DNA of 64,000 nt, taken from positions 342,852-406,851 of the forward strand of contig JAIESR010000006.1 in the NCBI GenBank assembly GCA_019745775.1, written 5' to 3'. Each line of letters begins with the position of its first letter. Within the stretch, counting starts at the first letter, position 1. Source of the DNA: Xanthobacteraceae bacterium (GTDB lineage Bacteria; Pseudomonadota; Alphaproteobacteria; Rhizobiales; Xanthobacteraceae). A program made the position numbers and the translations under genes. The notes under the pieces are model-generated. The model ran no database searches, was not told the origin of the DNA, and saw only the letters and a list, made by a program, of their open reading frames with translations. Below, piece after piece: positions 51,350 to 62,041 of the stretch.

Positions 51350-53020
51350 ATGCTGACCCGGCTTTCGATCCGCGACATCGTCCTGATCGATCGGCTCGAC
51401 ATCGATTTTGCCGACGGCTTGGCCGTACTCACCGGCGAGACCGGCGCCGGCAAGTCGATCCTGCTCGATGCCTTCGCATTGGCGCTCGGCGCGCGGGGCG
51501 ACGCCGCACTGGTGCGCCATGGCGCGGAGCAGGGGCAGGTGACCGCCGCCTTCGAGCTGCCGCGCAACCACCCGGTGCGCGCGCTCGCCGCCGACAACGG
51601 CGTCCAGGCGGACGACGAATTGATCCTGCGGCGCGCGCAATTCGCCGATGGCCGCACCCGCGCCTTCGTCAACGACCAGCCGGTCAGCGTCCAGGCGCTG
51701 CGCACGCTCGGCGCCGCGCTGGTCGAGATCCACGGCCAGCATGACGACCGCGCCTTGGTCGATGCCGCCACCCACCGCCGGCTGCTCGACGCCTTTGGCG
51801 ATCTCGACGACGAGGCGCGCGCGGTGGCGAAGCTCTGGACCGCGCGGCGCACCTGCGAGGAGGAACTTGCCGCGCACCGCGCCGACGTCGAGCGCGCGCA
51901 GCGCGAGGCCGACTGGCTGCGGCACGCGGTCGAGGAATTGCGCAGGCTGAACCCGGAGCCGGCGGAGGAGACCGCGCTCGCGGAGCGGCGCACCGCGATG
52001 ATGCAAGTGGAGAAGGTCGCGGGCGACTTGCGCGAGGCGCACGATGCGGTCGCGGGCTCCCAGTCGCCGGTGCCGGCGCTCGCATCGGCGGTGCGCCGGC
52101 TGGAGCGGCGCACCGCCCACGCGCCCGCATTGATCGAGCCGGCCGTGAAGGCATTCGATGTGGCGCTCAATGCGCTCGAGGAGGCGCGCGCCCATCTGGA
52201 GGCCGCGCTCGCTTCGGCCGACCACGACCCGCGCGAGCTGGAGCGCATCGAGGAGCGGCTGTTCGCGCTGCGCGCGGCGGGGCGCAAATACAACGTCGCG
52301 GTCGACGCCCTCAATGCGCTGGCGGCCCGCTATTCCGCCGATCTCGCGCTGATCGACGCCGGGGCGGAGAGACTTGCCGCGCTCGAAAAGGCGGCAGGGG
52401 AGGCGGTGGAGCGCTATCGCAAGGCGGCGTCGTCGCTTTCGGGCAAGCGTCGCAAGGCGGCGGAAAAACTCGACAAGGCGGTCAATGCCGAGCTGAAGCC
52501 TTTACGGCTCGAACGCGCGACCTTCACCACCGATGTTGCGACCGACGAGGCGGCGCCCGGGCCGCACGGTTTCGATCGCGTCGAGTTCTGGGTGCAGACC
52601 AATCCGGGCACGCGGCCGGGCCCGATGATGAAGGTCGCCTCGGGTGGCGAGCTCGCGCGCTTCCTGCTCGCGCTCAAGGTGGTACTGGCCGACCGCGGGT
52701 CGGCGCCGTCGCTGGTGTTCGACGAGATCGACACCGGCGTGGGTGGCGCGGTCGCCGACGCGATCGGCGCGCGGCTGTCGCGACTGTCGCAGCGCGCCCA
52801 GGTGATCGCGGTGACGCACGCGCCGCAGGTCGCGGCGCGCGCCGGGAGGCACTACCTGATCAGCAAGGACACCCTCGATCGCGGCAAGCGGGTCGCGACC
52901 CGCGTCGCCGAACTTGCCGCCGAGCGCCGCCGCGAGGAGATCGCGCGCATGCTCGCCGGCGCCGAGATCACCGCCGAAGCGCGCGCCGCCGCCGAGCGCC
53001 TGATCAAGGCGGCGGGGTAG
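51350..53020 (+). CDS. recN: DNA repair protein RecN
   Basis: 556 residues from ATG 51350 (MLTRLSIRDIVLIDRLDIDF). An SMC-like ATPase: Walker A LTGETGAGKSILLDAF, coiled-coil arms (about 160-380), ABC signature KVASGGELARFLLALKV and Walker B APSLVFDEIDTGVGG, with IAVTHAPQVAARAGRHYLI. RecN aids double-strand break repair. Its start is set by the family; a longer frame to 51251 is unlikely. bamD-recN-ligA is a usual rhizobial order; here five genes separate recN and ligA. Confidence 0.96.
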   Translation: MLTRLSIRDIVLIDRLDIDFADGLAVLTGETGAGKSILLDAFALALGARGDAALVRHGAEQGQVTAAFELPRNHPVRALAADNGVQADDELILRRAQFADGRTRAFVNDQPVSVQALRTLGAALVEIHGQHDDRALVDAATHRRLLDAFGDLDDEARAVAKLWTARRTCEEELAAHRADVERAQREADWLRHAVEELRRLNPEPAEETALAERRTAMMQVEKVAGDLREAHDAVAGSQSPVPALASAVRRLERRTAHAPALIEPAVKAFDVALNALEEARAHLEAALASADHDPRELERIEERLFALRAAGRKYNVAVDALNALAARYSADLALIDAGAERLAALEKAAGEAVERYRKAASSLSGKRRKAAEKLDKAVNAELKPLRLERATFTTDVATDEAAPGPHGFDRVEFWVQTNPGTRPGPMMKVASGGELARFLLALKVVLADRGSAPSLVFDEIDTGVGGAVADAIGARLSRLSQRAQVIAVTHAPQVAARAGRHYLISKDTLDRGKRVATRVAELAAERRREEIARMLAGAEITAEARAAAERLIKAAG

Positions 53021-53044
53021 GAGCGGCGCGGGTCGGTGAGACGC

Positions 53045-53908
53045 ATGGAACGGCCAACCGGATCGTTGCCCGACGTCAATATCCCGATGTTGTTGCCGGC
53101 CGCCGTGGCGCGCGCCTGCGAGGAGGCAGGGGTCGCCAAGACCGAACGCGATCCACTCACGCTTTTCGTGCTGGGCCTGCTTGCAGGAGCGTTCATCGCG
53201 TTCGGCGCGATCTTCATGACCGTTGTGCTGACGGGAGCCGGCGACCTGCCTTGGGGCGTCGCCCGGCTGCTGGCAGGTCTCGTCTTTTCGCTCGGCCTGA
53301 TCCTCGTCATCGTGGGCGGCGCCGAGTTGTTCACTGGCGATGCGTTGATGGTCGTGGCCTATTCCAGCCGGCGCATCTCGCTTGGCGCACTGCTGCGTGC
53401 CTGGTTGCTGGTCTACGCCGGCAATATCGTCGGGGCGCTGGGCACCGCGGCGCTGGTCTTCCTCTCGGGCTTCCACGAATTCAACGCCGGAGCCGTTGGA
53501 AATACGGCGCTTGCCATCGCCTCGTCCAAGGCGGCACTACCGACGCTCCCGCTCTTCTTCCTGTCGATCCTCTGCAACGTGCTGGTGTGCCTTGCCGTGT
53601 GGATGTCTTTTGCCGCTCGCAGCACGACCGACAAGGTTGTCGTCATTGTGCCGCCGATTGCCGCATTTGTCGCCGCCGGGTTCGAGCATTCGATCGCCAA
53701 TCTTTATCTCCTGCCGTATGGTCTCGCGATCAAGGCTTGGGCCGGAGCCGGATTCTTCGCCGCCGTCGGACAAGATGTGGCCTGGCCGGCGCTGACCGTC
53801 GGCAACGTGCTCCACAACATCGTTGTCGCGACCATCGGGAATCTGGTCGGCGGCAGTCTCATGGTGGGTGCGGTCTATTGGTTCATCTATCTGCGGCGGC
53901 GAACGTAG
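53045..53908 (+). CDS. Formate/nitrite transporter family channel
   Basis: 287 residues from ATG 53045 (MERPTGSLPDVNIPM); a GTG at 53036 is an alternative. Six membrane helices are predicted. FNT marks: LFVLGLLAGAFIAFGAIFMT, LILVIVGGAELFTGDALMV, GNIVGALGTAALVFLSGF, SILCNVLVCLAVWMSFA, IANLYLLPYGL and VGNVLHNIVVATIGNLVGGS. FNT pentamers pass formate, nitrite or hydrosulfide. The ligand is not decidable from sequence. It lies 24 bases after recN on the same strand. Confidence 0.9.
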   Translation: MERPTGSLPDVNIPMLLPAAVARACEEAGVAKTERDPLTLFVLGLLAGAFIAFGAIFMTVVLTGAGDLPWGVARLLAGLVFSLGLILVIVGGAELFTGDALMVVAYSSRRISLGALLRAWLLVYAGNIVGALGTAALVFLSGFHEFNAGAVGNTALAIASSKAALPTLPLFFLSILCNVLVCLAVWMSFAARSTTDKVVVIVPPIAAFVAAGFEHSIANLYLLPYGLAIKAWAGAGFFAAVGQDVAWPALTVGNVLHNIVVATIGNLVGGSLMVGAVYWFIYLRRRT

Positions 53909-53937
53909 CTGCCGCAGGGCTGAACCCGACGGATTCC

Positions 53938-55011
53938 CTATTTCACCAATCTGAATTTCTGGATGCGCCGGCCCCAGTCGGTCTCCGCCACGTAGATGCT
54001 GCCCTGCGAGTCGACCGTGATGGTGTGGCCGTGGGTGAAGTTGCCGATCTGGTGGCCCGGCCGGCCGAAGCTCGACAGGATCTCGCCGCTCTTGTGGTCG
54101 AGGATGTGCACCTGCTCGGTGCCCCCGTTCATCACGTAGAGGTAGCGCTGCTCCTGGTCGGGCGAGAACGCCACCCACCAGGCGGTGCCGCGCTTGTCCG
54201 GCAGCTTGCCTGACTTGTTCGGGATCGCGATGTTGCGCACGAAGGTGCCGTCCTTGCGGAACACCTGCACGCGGTTGCCCTGTCGGTCGCAGGCGTAGAT
54301 CAGCCCGGCATTGCTCATGTGGATACAGTGCACGACCTGCGCGAACACGCCCGGCACCGCTTTCTGGGTCTCCTCGTCGGTCGCCTGGCGGCCCCATTGC
54401 CGCAGGAACTTGCCGTCCTTGTCGAACACCACGACGCGGCGGTTGCCGTAGCCGTCGGCCACGAAGATCTCGCCGTTGTCGGGATCGACCACGACCGCCG
54501 CCGGCATATGGAACTGGTCCTTGGCGGTGTTGTTGCCTTTGCCCTTGCGGGTGCCATCGACCGAGTCGAACTTGCCGCGCTGGCCGATCTGCATCATGAG
54601 CTTTCCGGCCGGGTCGTATTTCTGGATCATGGCGTCGCCGTTGCCGGCGACCCAGACATTGCCGGCAAGATCGACAAAGCAGCCGTGGATCGAGCCCGGC
54701 ACCGTCTTCTGGTCGCCCCAGGAGGCGACCACGTCGCCGGCCGCGTTGAACTTGATGATCGAGGGCGCGGAGGTGGACGTCTCCTTCTCCTCCTCGGTGA
54801 TGTCGGCGCGGTTGACCACGAAGACGTTGTCGCCCTTGGCGTCCATGCAGACGCCGCCGAGCCGCCCGGTGATCCAGTCGCCGGGCAGGTCCTTTGGCCA
54901 CTTGGCGTCGATCTCGAACCGCGGCACGGTCTGCGCGGTGCCGCCTGACTGGTAGACGACGGCGACGAGGGCTATCGCCGCGACAGCCGCGGCGCGGTGG
55001 GTCATGCTCAT
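53938..55011 (-). CDS. Secreted NHL-repeat beta-propeller protein
   Basis: 357 residues from ATG 55011 (MSMTHRAAAVAAIALVAVVY), with GGGAGG seven bases upstream. The signal peptide is cleaved near GGTAQ. NHL-type blades are visible, e.g. GCFVDLAGNVWVAGNGDAMI, AAVVVDPDNGEIFVADGYGN, HMSNAGLIYACDRQGNRVQV and ITVDSQGSIYVAETDWG. Such propellers act as lyases or ligand-binding scaffolds in the periplasm. Together with the adjacent amidohydrolase and FMN enzymes it forms a same-strand set of exported proteins. Confidence 0.88.
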   Translation of the reverse strand: MSMTHRAAAVAAIALVAVVYQSGGTAQTVPRFEIDAKWPKDLPGDWITGRLGGVCMDAKGDNVFVVNRADITEEEKETSTSAPSIIKFNAAGDVVASWGDQKTVPGSIHGCFVDLAGNVWVAGNGDAMIQKYDPAGKLMMQIGQRGKFDSVDGTRKGKGNNTAKDQFHMPAAVVVDPDNGEIFVADGYGNRRVVVFDKDGKFLRQWGRQATDEETQKAVPGVFAQVVHCIHMSNAGLIYACDRQGNRVQVFRKDGTFVRNIAIPNKSGKLPDKRGTAWWVAFSPDQEQRYLYVMNGGTEQVHILDHKSGEILSSFGRPGHQIGNFTHGHTITVDSQGSIYVAETDWGRRIQKFRLVK

Positions 55012-55034
55012 GGTCTTGCCTCCCACTATTCAAA

Positions 55035-55138
55035 TTTCCTGCTGTAGCCCGGCTTGAGCGAAGCGAAAGCCGGAGACCTTGTCATCTCGCCGATTGCCCC
55101 GGATTTCGCTGCGCTCAATCCGGGCTGCTCCCTTTATG
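55035..55138. repeat. Intergenic palindromic sequences
   Basis: Two inverted segments between genes: GTAGCCCGGCTT-GAGCGAAGCGAA-AGCCGG (from 55045) and CCCCGGATTTCGCTGCGCTC-AATCCGGG (from about 55097). The GAGCGAAGCGAA motif, whose reverse is TTCGCTTCGCTC, also occurs in the right-end repeat near 63850. They form no obvious terminator. Confidence 0.5.
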
Positions 55139-55141
55139 TCG

Positions 55142-56419
55142 CTAGTCGAATTTCCGTCCGCCGATATAGACCGCCTCGAGCGTGCGCATATTGAGGATGT
55201 CGTCGAGCGGATTCCTGGTCAGCACCAAGAGGTCGGCGGCCTTGCCGAGCGCGAGCGTGCCGTAGTCGTTCTGGATGCCGTAGGCTTCCGCGTTGTTGCG
55301 CGAGAACGCCTGGATCACCTGCATCGGCGTCAGCCCGGCCTGCACCATCAGCTCCATCTGCCGGTGCTCGAAGAATCCCTGCACGAAGAAGCGGTTCGGG
55401 TCGCCGCCGGAATCGGTGCCGAAGCCGGCGCGCACGCCGGCGTCGACCATCTTCTTGAGGTTCTTCTTGTCGGTCTCGAACGCGCGGATGGCGCGCTCGC
55501 GGCCCGGCATCGTGGCCTGGGATTCGCGGATCTTGCCGGTCAGCACCGTCAGGCGCTCCGGCGCCACCGATTTGGTGAAGAACGGGTTGTCGGTGAAGCC
55601 CGGCCCTTCGTTGCCATAGGCGAACATCCCTTCCTCGCGGGCGAGGGTGGAGATCACGGTGATGTTGCGGTCCTTGAGCCGCGCGATGAAGTCGTTGCCG
55701 ACCTCCCGGTCGCGCACGTTGTGCAGGAGGATGCGAACGCCTTCGTCGATCGCCATGTCGGCGTCGGCGAGCTCGACGATATGCGCGCCGGTGATCAGGT
55801 TGTGCTTGCGGCCCTGATCGACGATCGCGGCGACCATGTCGCGCGAGAGCCTCGGCACCTTGCCGCCCTGCGGGTCGATCCAGACCTTGAGCACGTCGGC
55901 GCCCTTGGCGGCGATCTCGTCGACCTTGCCGCGCGCCGCCTCCGGGGTGCGGTAGTCGTAGCCGGCGCCGGGCGCGAGCATGGTGGTGAAGCGATACAGG
56001 GTCGTGAGCACGCGCGCGCCGCGGATGTCGCCGGCGCGGGTGCGCGCCTTGTATTCGGCGATCGCATCCGGGTCGGACGCCATGCTGGTGGTCGTGGTCA
56101 CGCCGTAGAGCGCGTATTGGCGAACCTGGCGTTCATGCGGTGCCGGCCCGACATGGCCGTGGCCGTTGATGATGCCGGGCACGACGTATTTGCCGGCGAG
56201 GTCGATGATGGTCGCGCCGGCCGGCAGCTTCACGTCGCGACCGATGGCGGCAATGCGGCCTCCGTGCATCACGATGGTGGCGCCGCTTTGCGGGGCGGCG
56301 CCGGTGCCGTCGATCAGCATGGCGTTGGTGAGGGCGGTCACCTGGGCCTGGGCGTTGCCGGCGTTGAAGCCGTTGTTCAACAGGAGCAGCGCGGCGGCCG
56401 CAATTGCAAGAACTCGCAT
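55142..56419 (-). CDS. Secreted amidohydrolase (imidazolonepropionase-like)
   Basis: A 425-residue metal-dependent hydrolase. The signal peptide (MRVLAIAAAALLLLNNGFNA, cleavage near AQAQ) indicates export. HxH metal motif: YVVPGIINGHGHVGPA; further VLKVWIDPQGG, LITGAHIVELADADMAIDEG (His/Asp) and GFGTDSGGDPN with a metal Asp. The C-terminal GTLALGKAADLLVL is the family closing. Substrate is unknown. It lies downstream of the first FMN dehydrogenase gene on the same strand and upstream of the NHL gene. Confidence 0.9.
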   Translation of the reverse strand: MRVLAIAAAALLLLNNGFNAGNAQAQVTALTNAMLIDGTGAAPQSGATIVMHGGRIAAIGRDVKLPAGATIIDLAGKYVVPGIINGHGHVGPAPHERQVRQYALYGVTTTTSMASDPDAIAEYKARTRAGDIRGARVLTTLYRFTTMLAPGAGYDYRTPEAARGKVDEIAAKGADVLKVWIDPQGGKVPRLSRDMVAAIVDQGRKHNLITGAHIVELADADMAIDEGVRILLHNVRDREVGNDFIARLKDRNITVISTLAREEGMFAYGNEGPGFTDNPFFTKSVAPERLTVLTGKIRESQATMPGRERAIRAFETDKKNLKKMVDAGVRAGFGTDSGGDPNRFFVQGFFEHRQMELMVQAGLTPMQVIQAFSRNNAEAYGIQNDYGTLALGKAADLLVLTRNPLDDILNMRTLEAVYIGGRKFD

Positions 56420-56494
56420 AGTCGCTCCGGGATGTGAGGTAGTGCGCTCGCGTCCTCATCCTCCGGTAGAGGATGAGGACGGCGGTATGTGTGT

Positions 56495-57745
56495 TCAGGC
56501 CCGCCGGACCATTGCGGGCGTGAGGTGCTTGATCGTCGGCGCGCCCATCTGCTGGATCATGGCGTGGGTCTCCTCACGCAGCAGTTCGAGCACGCGTTCG
56601 ACGCCGGGCTGCCCGAATGCGCCGAGCCCCCAGATGTACGGGCGTCCAACGCAGACGGCCGTCGCGCCCATGCACAGCGCCTTGACGATGTCGTTGCCGC
56701 GGCGGAAGCCCGAGTCGACCAGGATCGGCATCCGCCCCTTCACCGCCTCCACGATCTCCGGCAGCGCGTCGATGGTGGAGCGTCCCGAGTCCTCGCTGCG
56801 CGCGCCGTGGTTGGAGACGATGATGCCGTCGATGCCGGCATCGGCGGCGAGCACCGCGTCCTCCCAGGACAGGATGCCCTTGAGCAGCACCTTCATCTTG
56901 GTGATGTCGCGGATGCGCTTGAGGTAGTCCCAGTTCATCGCCGACGACTGGGTGTTGCGCAGGCCGCTGATATCGAGCCCCTGGAACATGGCGCGGCCCT
57001 TGAGATTGGTCTGGAGGTTGGTGCGGTCGTGGCAGGCGTTGCAATCCCGCGTATCGGACGGCCGCAGCCGAAACAGCGCTTCCTGGTTGCGCCCGCCGCT
57101 GCGATCGACGGTGACGGCGACGGCGGTGCAGCCGGCGGCTTCCGAGCGCTGCGTGATCGCCTTCGCCACTTCGAACTTGTTGGTGGCGTAGAGCTGCAGC
57201 CAGATCGGCGCGCCGCGCGCCTTCATGACGTCCTCGACGCCGTAGGAGGTCATGGTCGACATGATCTGGAGGTGATTGCCGGCCTTGGCGGCGCGGGCGG
57301 CGCCGACCTCGCCGTCGTCATGGAACGAGCGCTGGCCGCCGACCGGCGCCAGCACGATCGGGCTGGGATAGCGCGTGCCCAGGATGTCGACGCTCATGTC
57401 GACTTTGCTGACGTCGACCAGGCGGCGCGGGCGCAGGTAGAATTTCTGGAAATCCTCGCGGTTTCGCCGCAACGTGACTTCGTCGTCGATGCCGGAGGTC
57501 ATGTAGCCGAAATGCGCCGGCGGCACCGCCTTGCGCATCGCGGGCTCGAAATCGAAGACGTTGATCGCCTCCTTCGGGCTCGAGATCACCCGGTCGAGCG
57601 TGCGGTGGCCCCACAGCATCGGATCGGGCAGCAGGCCGGGCCGCTCCGCGGCCATGGCGGCGAGGTCGGTGCCGACGAGCAGCGGGCTCGCGGCCAGGAA
57701 CTGCAAGAACTTGCGACGACTGGCGGTTTGCTTGTCGAGCGACAT
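56495..57745 (-). CDS. Tat-exported FMN-dependent alpha-hydroxy-acid dehydrogenase with CXXCH motif (copy A)
   Basis: 416 residues from ATG 57745, with AGGGAGG upstream. A Tat signal is present (SRRKFLQFLAASPLLVG). The LldD/glycolate-oxidase TIM barrel has PAHFGYMTSGIDDEVTLRRN, PIVLAPVGGQRSFHDDGEV, IWLQLYATN, the catalytic His in IIVSNHGARSEDSGRST, and ILVDSGFRRGNDIVKALCMG. CNACH at residues 235-239 lies in loop 4, the segment that anchors mandelate dehydrogenase to the membrane. Heme attachment is possible but unproven. It is tandem with copy B. Confidence 0.88.
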   Translation of the reverse strand: MSLDKQTASRRKFLQFLAASPLLVGTDLAAMAAERPGLLPDPMLWGHRTLDRVISSPKEAINVFDFEPAMRKAVPPAHFGYMTSGIDDEVTLRRNREDFQKFYLRPRRLVDVSKVDMSVDILGTRYPSPIVLAPVGGQRSFHDDGEVGAARAAKAGNHLQIMSTMTSYGVEDVMKARGAPIWLQLYATNKFEVAKAITQRSEAAGCTAVAVTVDRSGGRNQEALFRLRPSDTRDCNACHDRTNLQTNLKGRAMFQGLDISGLRNTQSSAMNWDYLKRIRDITKMKVLLKGILSWEDAVLAADAGIDGIIVSNHGARSEDSGRSTIDALPEIVEAVKGRMPILVDSGFRRGNDIVKALCMGATAVCVGRPYIWGLGAFGQPGVERVLELLREETHAMIQQMGAPTIKHLTPAMVRRA

Positions 57746-57874
57746 CGGTATCCTCCCTGATGTTTTGATTACGCCGTGCCTCGCGCGGGACGGTCGGATG
57801 GCGATCCTAGCGTCCCGCATCCGTGATGGAAATCGCCTTGCGGCCGTATCGCTTCCGAGGGTGCGCGAAGCCGA

Positions 57875-59122
57875 TCAGGCCTTGCGCACCATCGCGGGCA
57901 CGAGATGCTTGAGCGAGGGTGCGCCCATCTGCTGCATCTGGCCGCGGACTTCGTTGCGCAGGAGTTCGAGCACGCGCTCGACGCCGGGCTGGCCGAAGGC
58001 GCCCAGGCCCCAGAGATACGGCCGGCCGACGCAGACCGCGCGCGCTCCCATGCACAGCGCCTTGACGATGTCGGAGCCGCGCCGGAAGCCGGAGTCGATC
58101 AGCACCGGCATGTCGCCCGCGACCGCCATGATTTCCGGCAGCGACTCGATGGTGGAGGGCCCGCCGTCCTCGGCGCGTCCGCCATGGTTCGAGATGATCA
58201 CGGCGTCGATGCCGTTCTTCCTGGCGATTTCGGCGTCCTCCCAGGTGATGATGCCCTTGATCACCATCTTCATCTTGGTGACGTCGCGCAGCCGCTTGAT
58301 GGTGTCCCAGTTGATCGCCGACGACAGCATGCTTTTCATTCCGGAGACATCGAGGCCATCGAAGGCCGACCGTCTCGCGAGGTTGGCGGCAATGCTCGAC
58401 CGATCGTGACACTGGTCGCATTGCCGGGTGTCGAGGCGCGTCATGCGGCTCTGGGTCTCGGTGAGGCGTGCGGCGCTGCGATCGACTGTCACCGCCACTG
58501 CGATGCAGCCGGCCCGCTCGGCGCGCCGTACATGATGGGAAGCGATGTCGAAATTGTTGGTGGCATAGAGCTGAAACCAGATCGGAGCGCCGCGCGCCTT
58601 GGTCACGTCCTCGACCGAGGTCGTGGTCTGGTTGGACAGCAGCATCAGGTGGTTTCCGAGCCTTGCCGCGTTGGCGACCGCGGTCTCCCCGTCGGCGTGA
58701 AAGGTCTTGTGACTGCTGGTCGGACAGAGGACGACCGGGCTTGGATATGTGTGCCCGAACAGCTCGAAGCTGGTGTCAGGCTTGCTGACGTCGACTAGGC
58801 GCCGTGGGCGCAGGACGAATTTCTTGAAGCCCTCGCGATTGGCGCGCAGGGTCTCCTCGTCGTCGGTGCCGGTCGCCATGAAGCCGAAATGCGCCGGCGG
58901 CACGTTCTTGGCCATTACCGGCTCGAAGTCGAAGACGCTGAGTGCTTCCTTCGGGCTCGTGATCAGCTTGTCGAGGCTGCGCGGCGACCAGACCATCGGG
59001 TCCGGCAGGCGGTTGGGCGCTTCGTTGGCGAAGGCGGCAAGATCGGACGCGGCCAGCAGCGGGCTGGCGGCAAGGAATTGCAGGAATTTGCGGCGGCTGG
59101 CCGCTTGGACGTCGATCGACAT
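57875..59122 (-). CDS. Tat-exported FMN-dependent alpha-hydroxy-acid dehydrogenase with CXXCH motif (copy B)
   Basis: 415 residues from ATG 59122. The Tat signal SRRKFLQFLAASPLLAA is nearly identical to copy A's. The barrel has PAHFGFMATGTDDEETLRAN, GAPIWFQLYATNNFDIA, catalytic IIISNHGGRAEDGGPSTIE, and LIDSGFRRGSDIVKALCMG. CDQCH falls at residues 235-239, the same positions as CNACH in copy A. Sequence divergence between copies is moderate, so the duplication is old. FMN and hydroxy acid substrate are inferred from family. It is followed by copy A, the amidohydrolase and NHL genes. Confidence 0.88.
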   Translation of the reverse strand: MSIDVQAASRRKFLQFLAASPLLAASDLAAFANEAPNRLPDPMVWSPRSLDKLITSPKEALSVFDFEPVMAKNVPPAHFGFMATGTDDEETLRANREGFKKFVLRPRRLVDVSKPDTSFELFGHTYPSPVVLCPTSSHKTFHADGETAVANAARLGNHLMLLSNQTTTSVEDVTKARGAPIWFQLYATNNFDIASHHVRRAERAGCIAVAVTVDRSAARLTETQSRMTRLDTRQCDQCHDRSSIAANLARRSAFDGLDVSGMKSMLSSAINWDTIKRLRDVTKMKMVIKGIITWEDAEIARKNGIDAVIISNHGGRAEDGGPSTIESLPEIMAVAGDMPVLIDSGFRRGSDIVKALCMGARAVCVGRPYLWGLGAFGQPGVERVLELLRNEVRGQMQQMGAPSLKHLVPAMVRKA

Positions 59123-59253
59123 GGCGGACCTCCCTTTTGGTCGCGCCGCCATGCCTCGTTGAGCCGGGCATGATCGGGCACGCCTGCCGCGATCCTATCC
59201 GTTGCCTTGACCTGTGGAAATCGGCCTTTGGCAGCGACGCGCCGATGACCTAA

Positions 59254-61404
<2,151 letters not shown>

Positions 61405-61413
61405 TGAAAAGCG

Positions 61414-61440
61414 TGATGCCCGGGACCGGCCCGGGCATCA
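61414..61440 (+). terminator. Hairpin after ligA
   Basis: A perfect 11-bp stem TGATGCCCGGG/CCCGGGCATCA with an ACCGG loop, ten bases after the ligA stop, with a distant T-rich stretch. It could be a terminator, or a member of the dispersed GATGCCCGGG palindromes. Confidence 0.55.
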
Positions 61441-61494
61441 ACGCATCTTGCTCGTTTGCTGCCACTTAGACCAAAGCGCGCATTATTTGACTCG

Positions 61495-61577
61495 TCATGC
61501 CCGCGCTTGTCGCCGGCATCCTCAAATCGTGAGTCGATCAAAGACGTGGATGGCCGGGACAAGCCCGGCCATGACGC
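61495..61577. repeat. Dispersed palindromic element
   Basis: GTCATGCCCGCGCTTGTCGC (61495 on) and the inverted arm GGATGGCCGGGACAAGCCCGGCCATGAC (ending 61577) surround AATCGTGAGTCGATC. The inner GGCCGGGACAAGCCCGGCC stem is typical of rhizobial intergenic elements and resembles 14432-14454. Confidence 0.6.
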
Positions 61578-61608
61578 CGGGAGAGGTCGAACCTTTCAAC
61601 TGTCGGTA

Positions 61609-61764
61609 TTACACGCGTCCGGTGAGCACCAGGATCAGCACGATGATCAGGATAAGGCCGAGTCCGCCGCCGGGTCCATAGCCCCAGTTGCGGCTGTAGC
61701 CCCACGTGGGCAGCGCGCCGATCACCGCCAGAATCAGAATCACGATCAGGATGGTCGTCAACAT
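61609..61764 (-). CDS. DUF3309-family small membrane protein
   Basis: A 51-residue protein: MLTTILIVILILAVIGALPT, then WGYSRNWGYGPGGGLGLILI and a hydrophobic end. This is the DUF3309 pattern (two hydrophobic helices around a Trp/Gly/Tyr loop), a small membrane protein found widely in Proteobacteria with unknown role. A GAGG lies upstream of the ATG and a perfect EcfG-type promoter lies 34 bases further upstream. Confidence 0.88.
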   Translation of the reverse strand: MLTTILIVILILAVIGALPTWGYSRNWGYGPGGGLGLILIIVLILVLTGRV

Positions 61765-61797
61765 AGCTTGCCTCGCTCAAAACCGTGCTTGCCTGGA

Positions 61798-61822
61798 AAC
61801 GCTTGGAGCACGGCAAAGTTCC
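61798..61822 (-). promoter_or_regulatory. EcfG-type general stress promoter for the DUF3309 gene
   Basis: On the minus strand GGAAC (61822-61818) and CGTT (61801-61798) are separated by exactly 16 bases, 33 bases before the ATG. It matches the other two copies. Confidence 0.7.
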
Positions 61823-62041
61823 ATCCCGGAGGTCTTGCACGGGCATCCTTACAGCGTGATCACCTGGTCCGCGCATGTTGCCGGCGAGCGCCTTGTAGAG
61901 ATCCGGGAAGCAGCCGATCGGCACGCCGGGAAACAGCCTGCCGGCGATCTCGCGCTCGTGGCAGCATTGGGTCGCAGCCCATCAGCAGCCTTACGATTGC
62001 GCAAGAAATTCATCCGAAAACTTTTCGGGATCATGCGCGTG

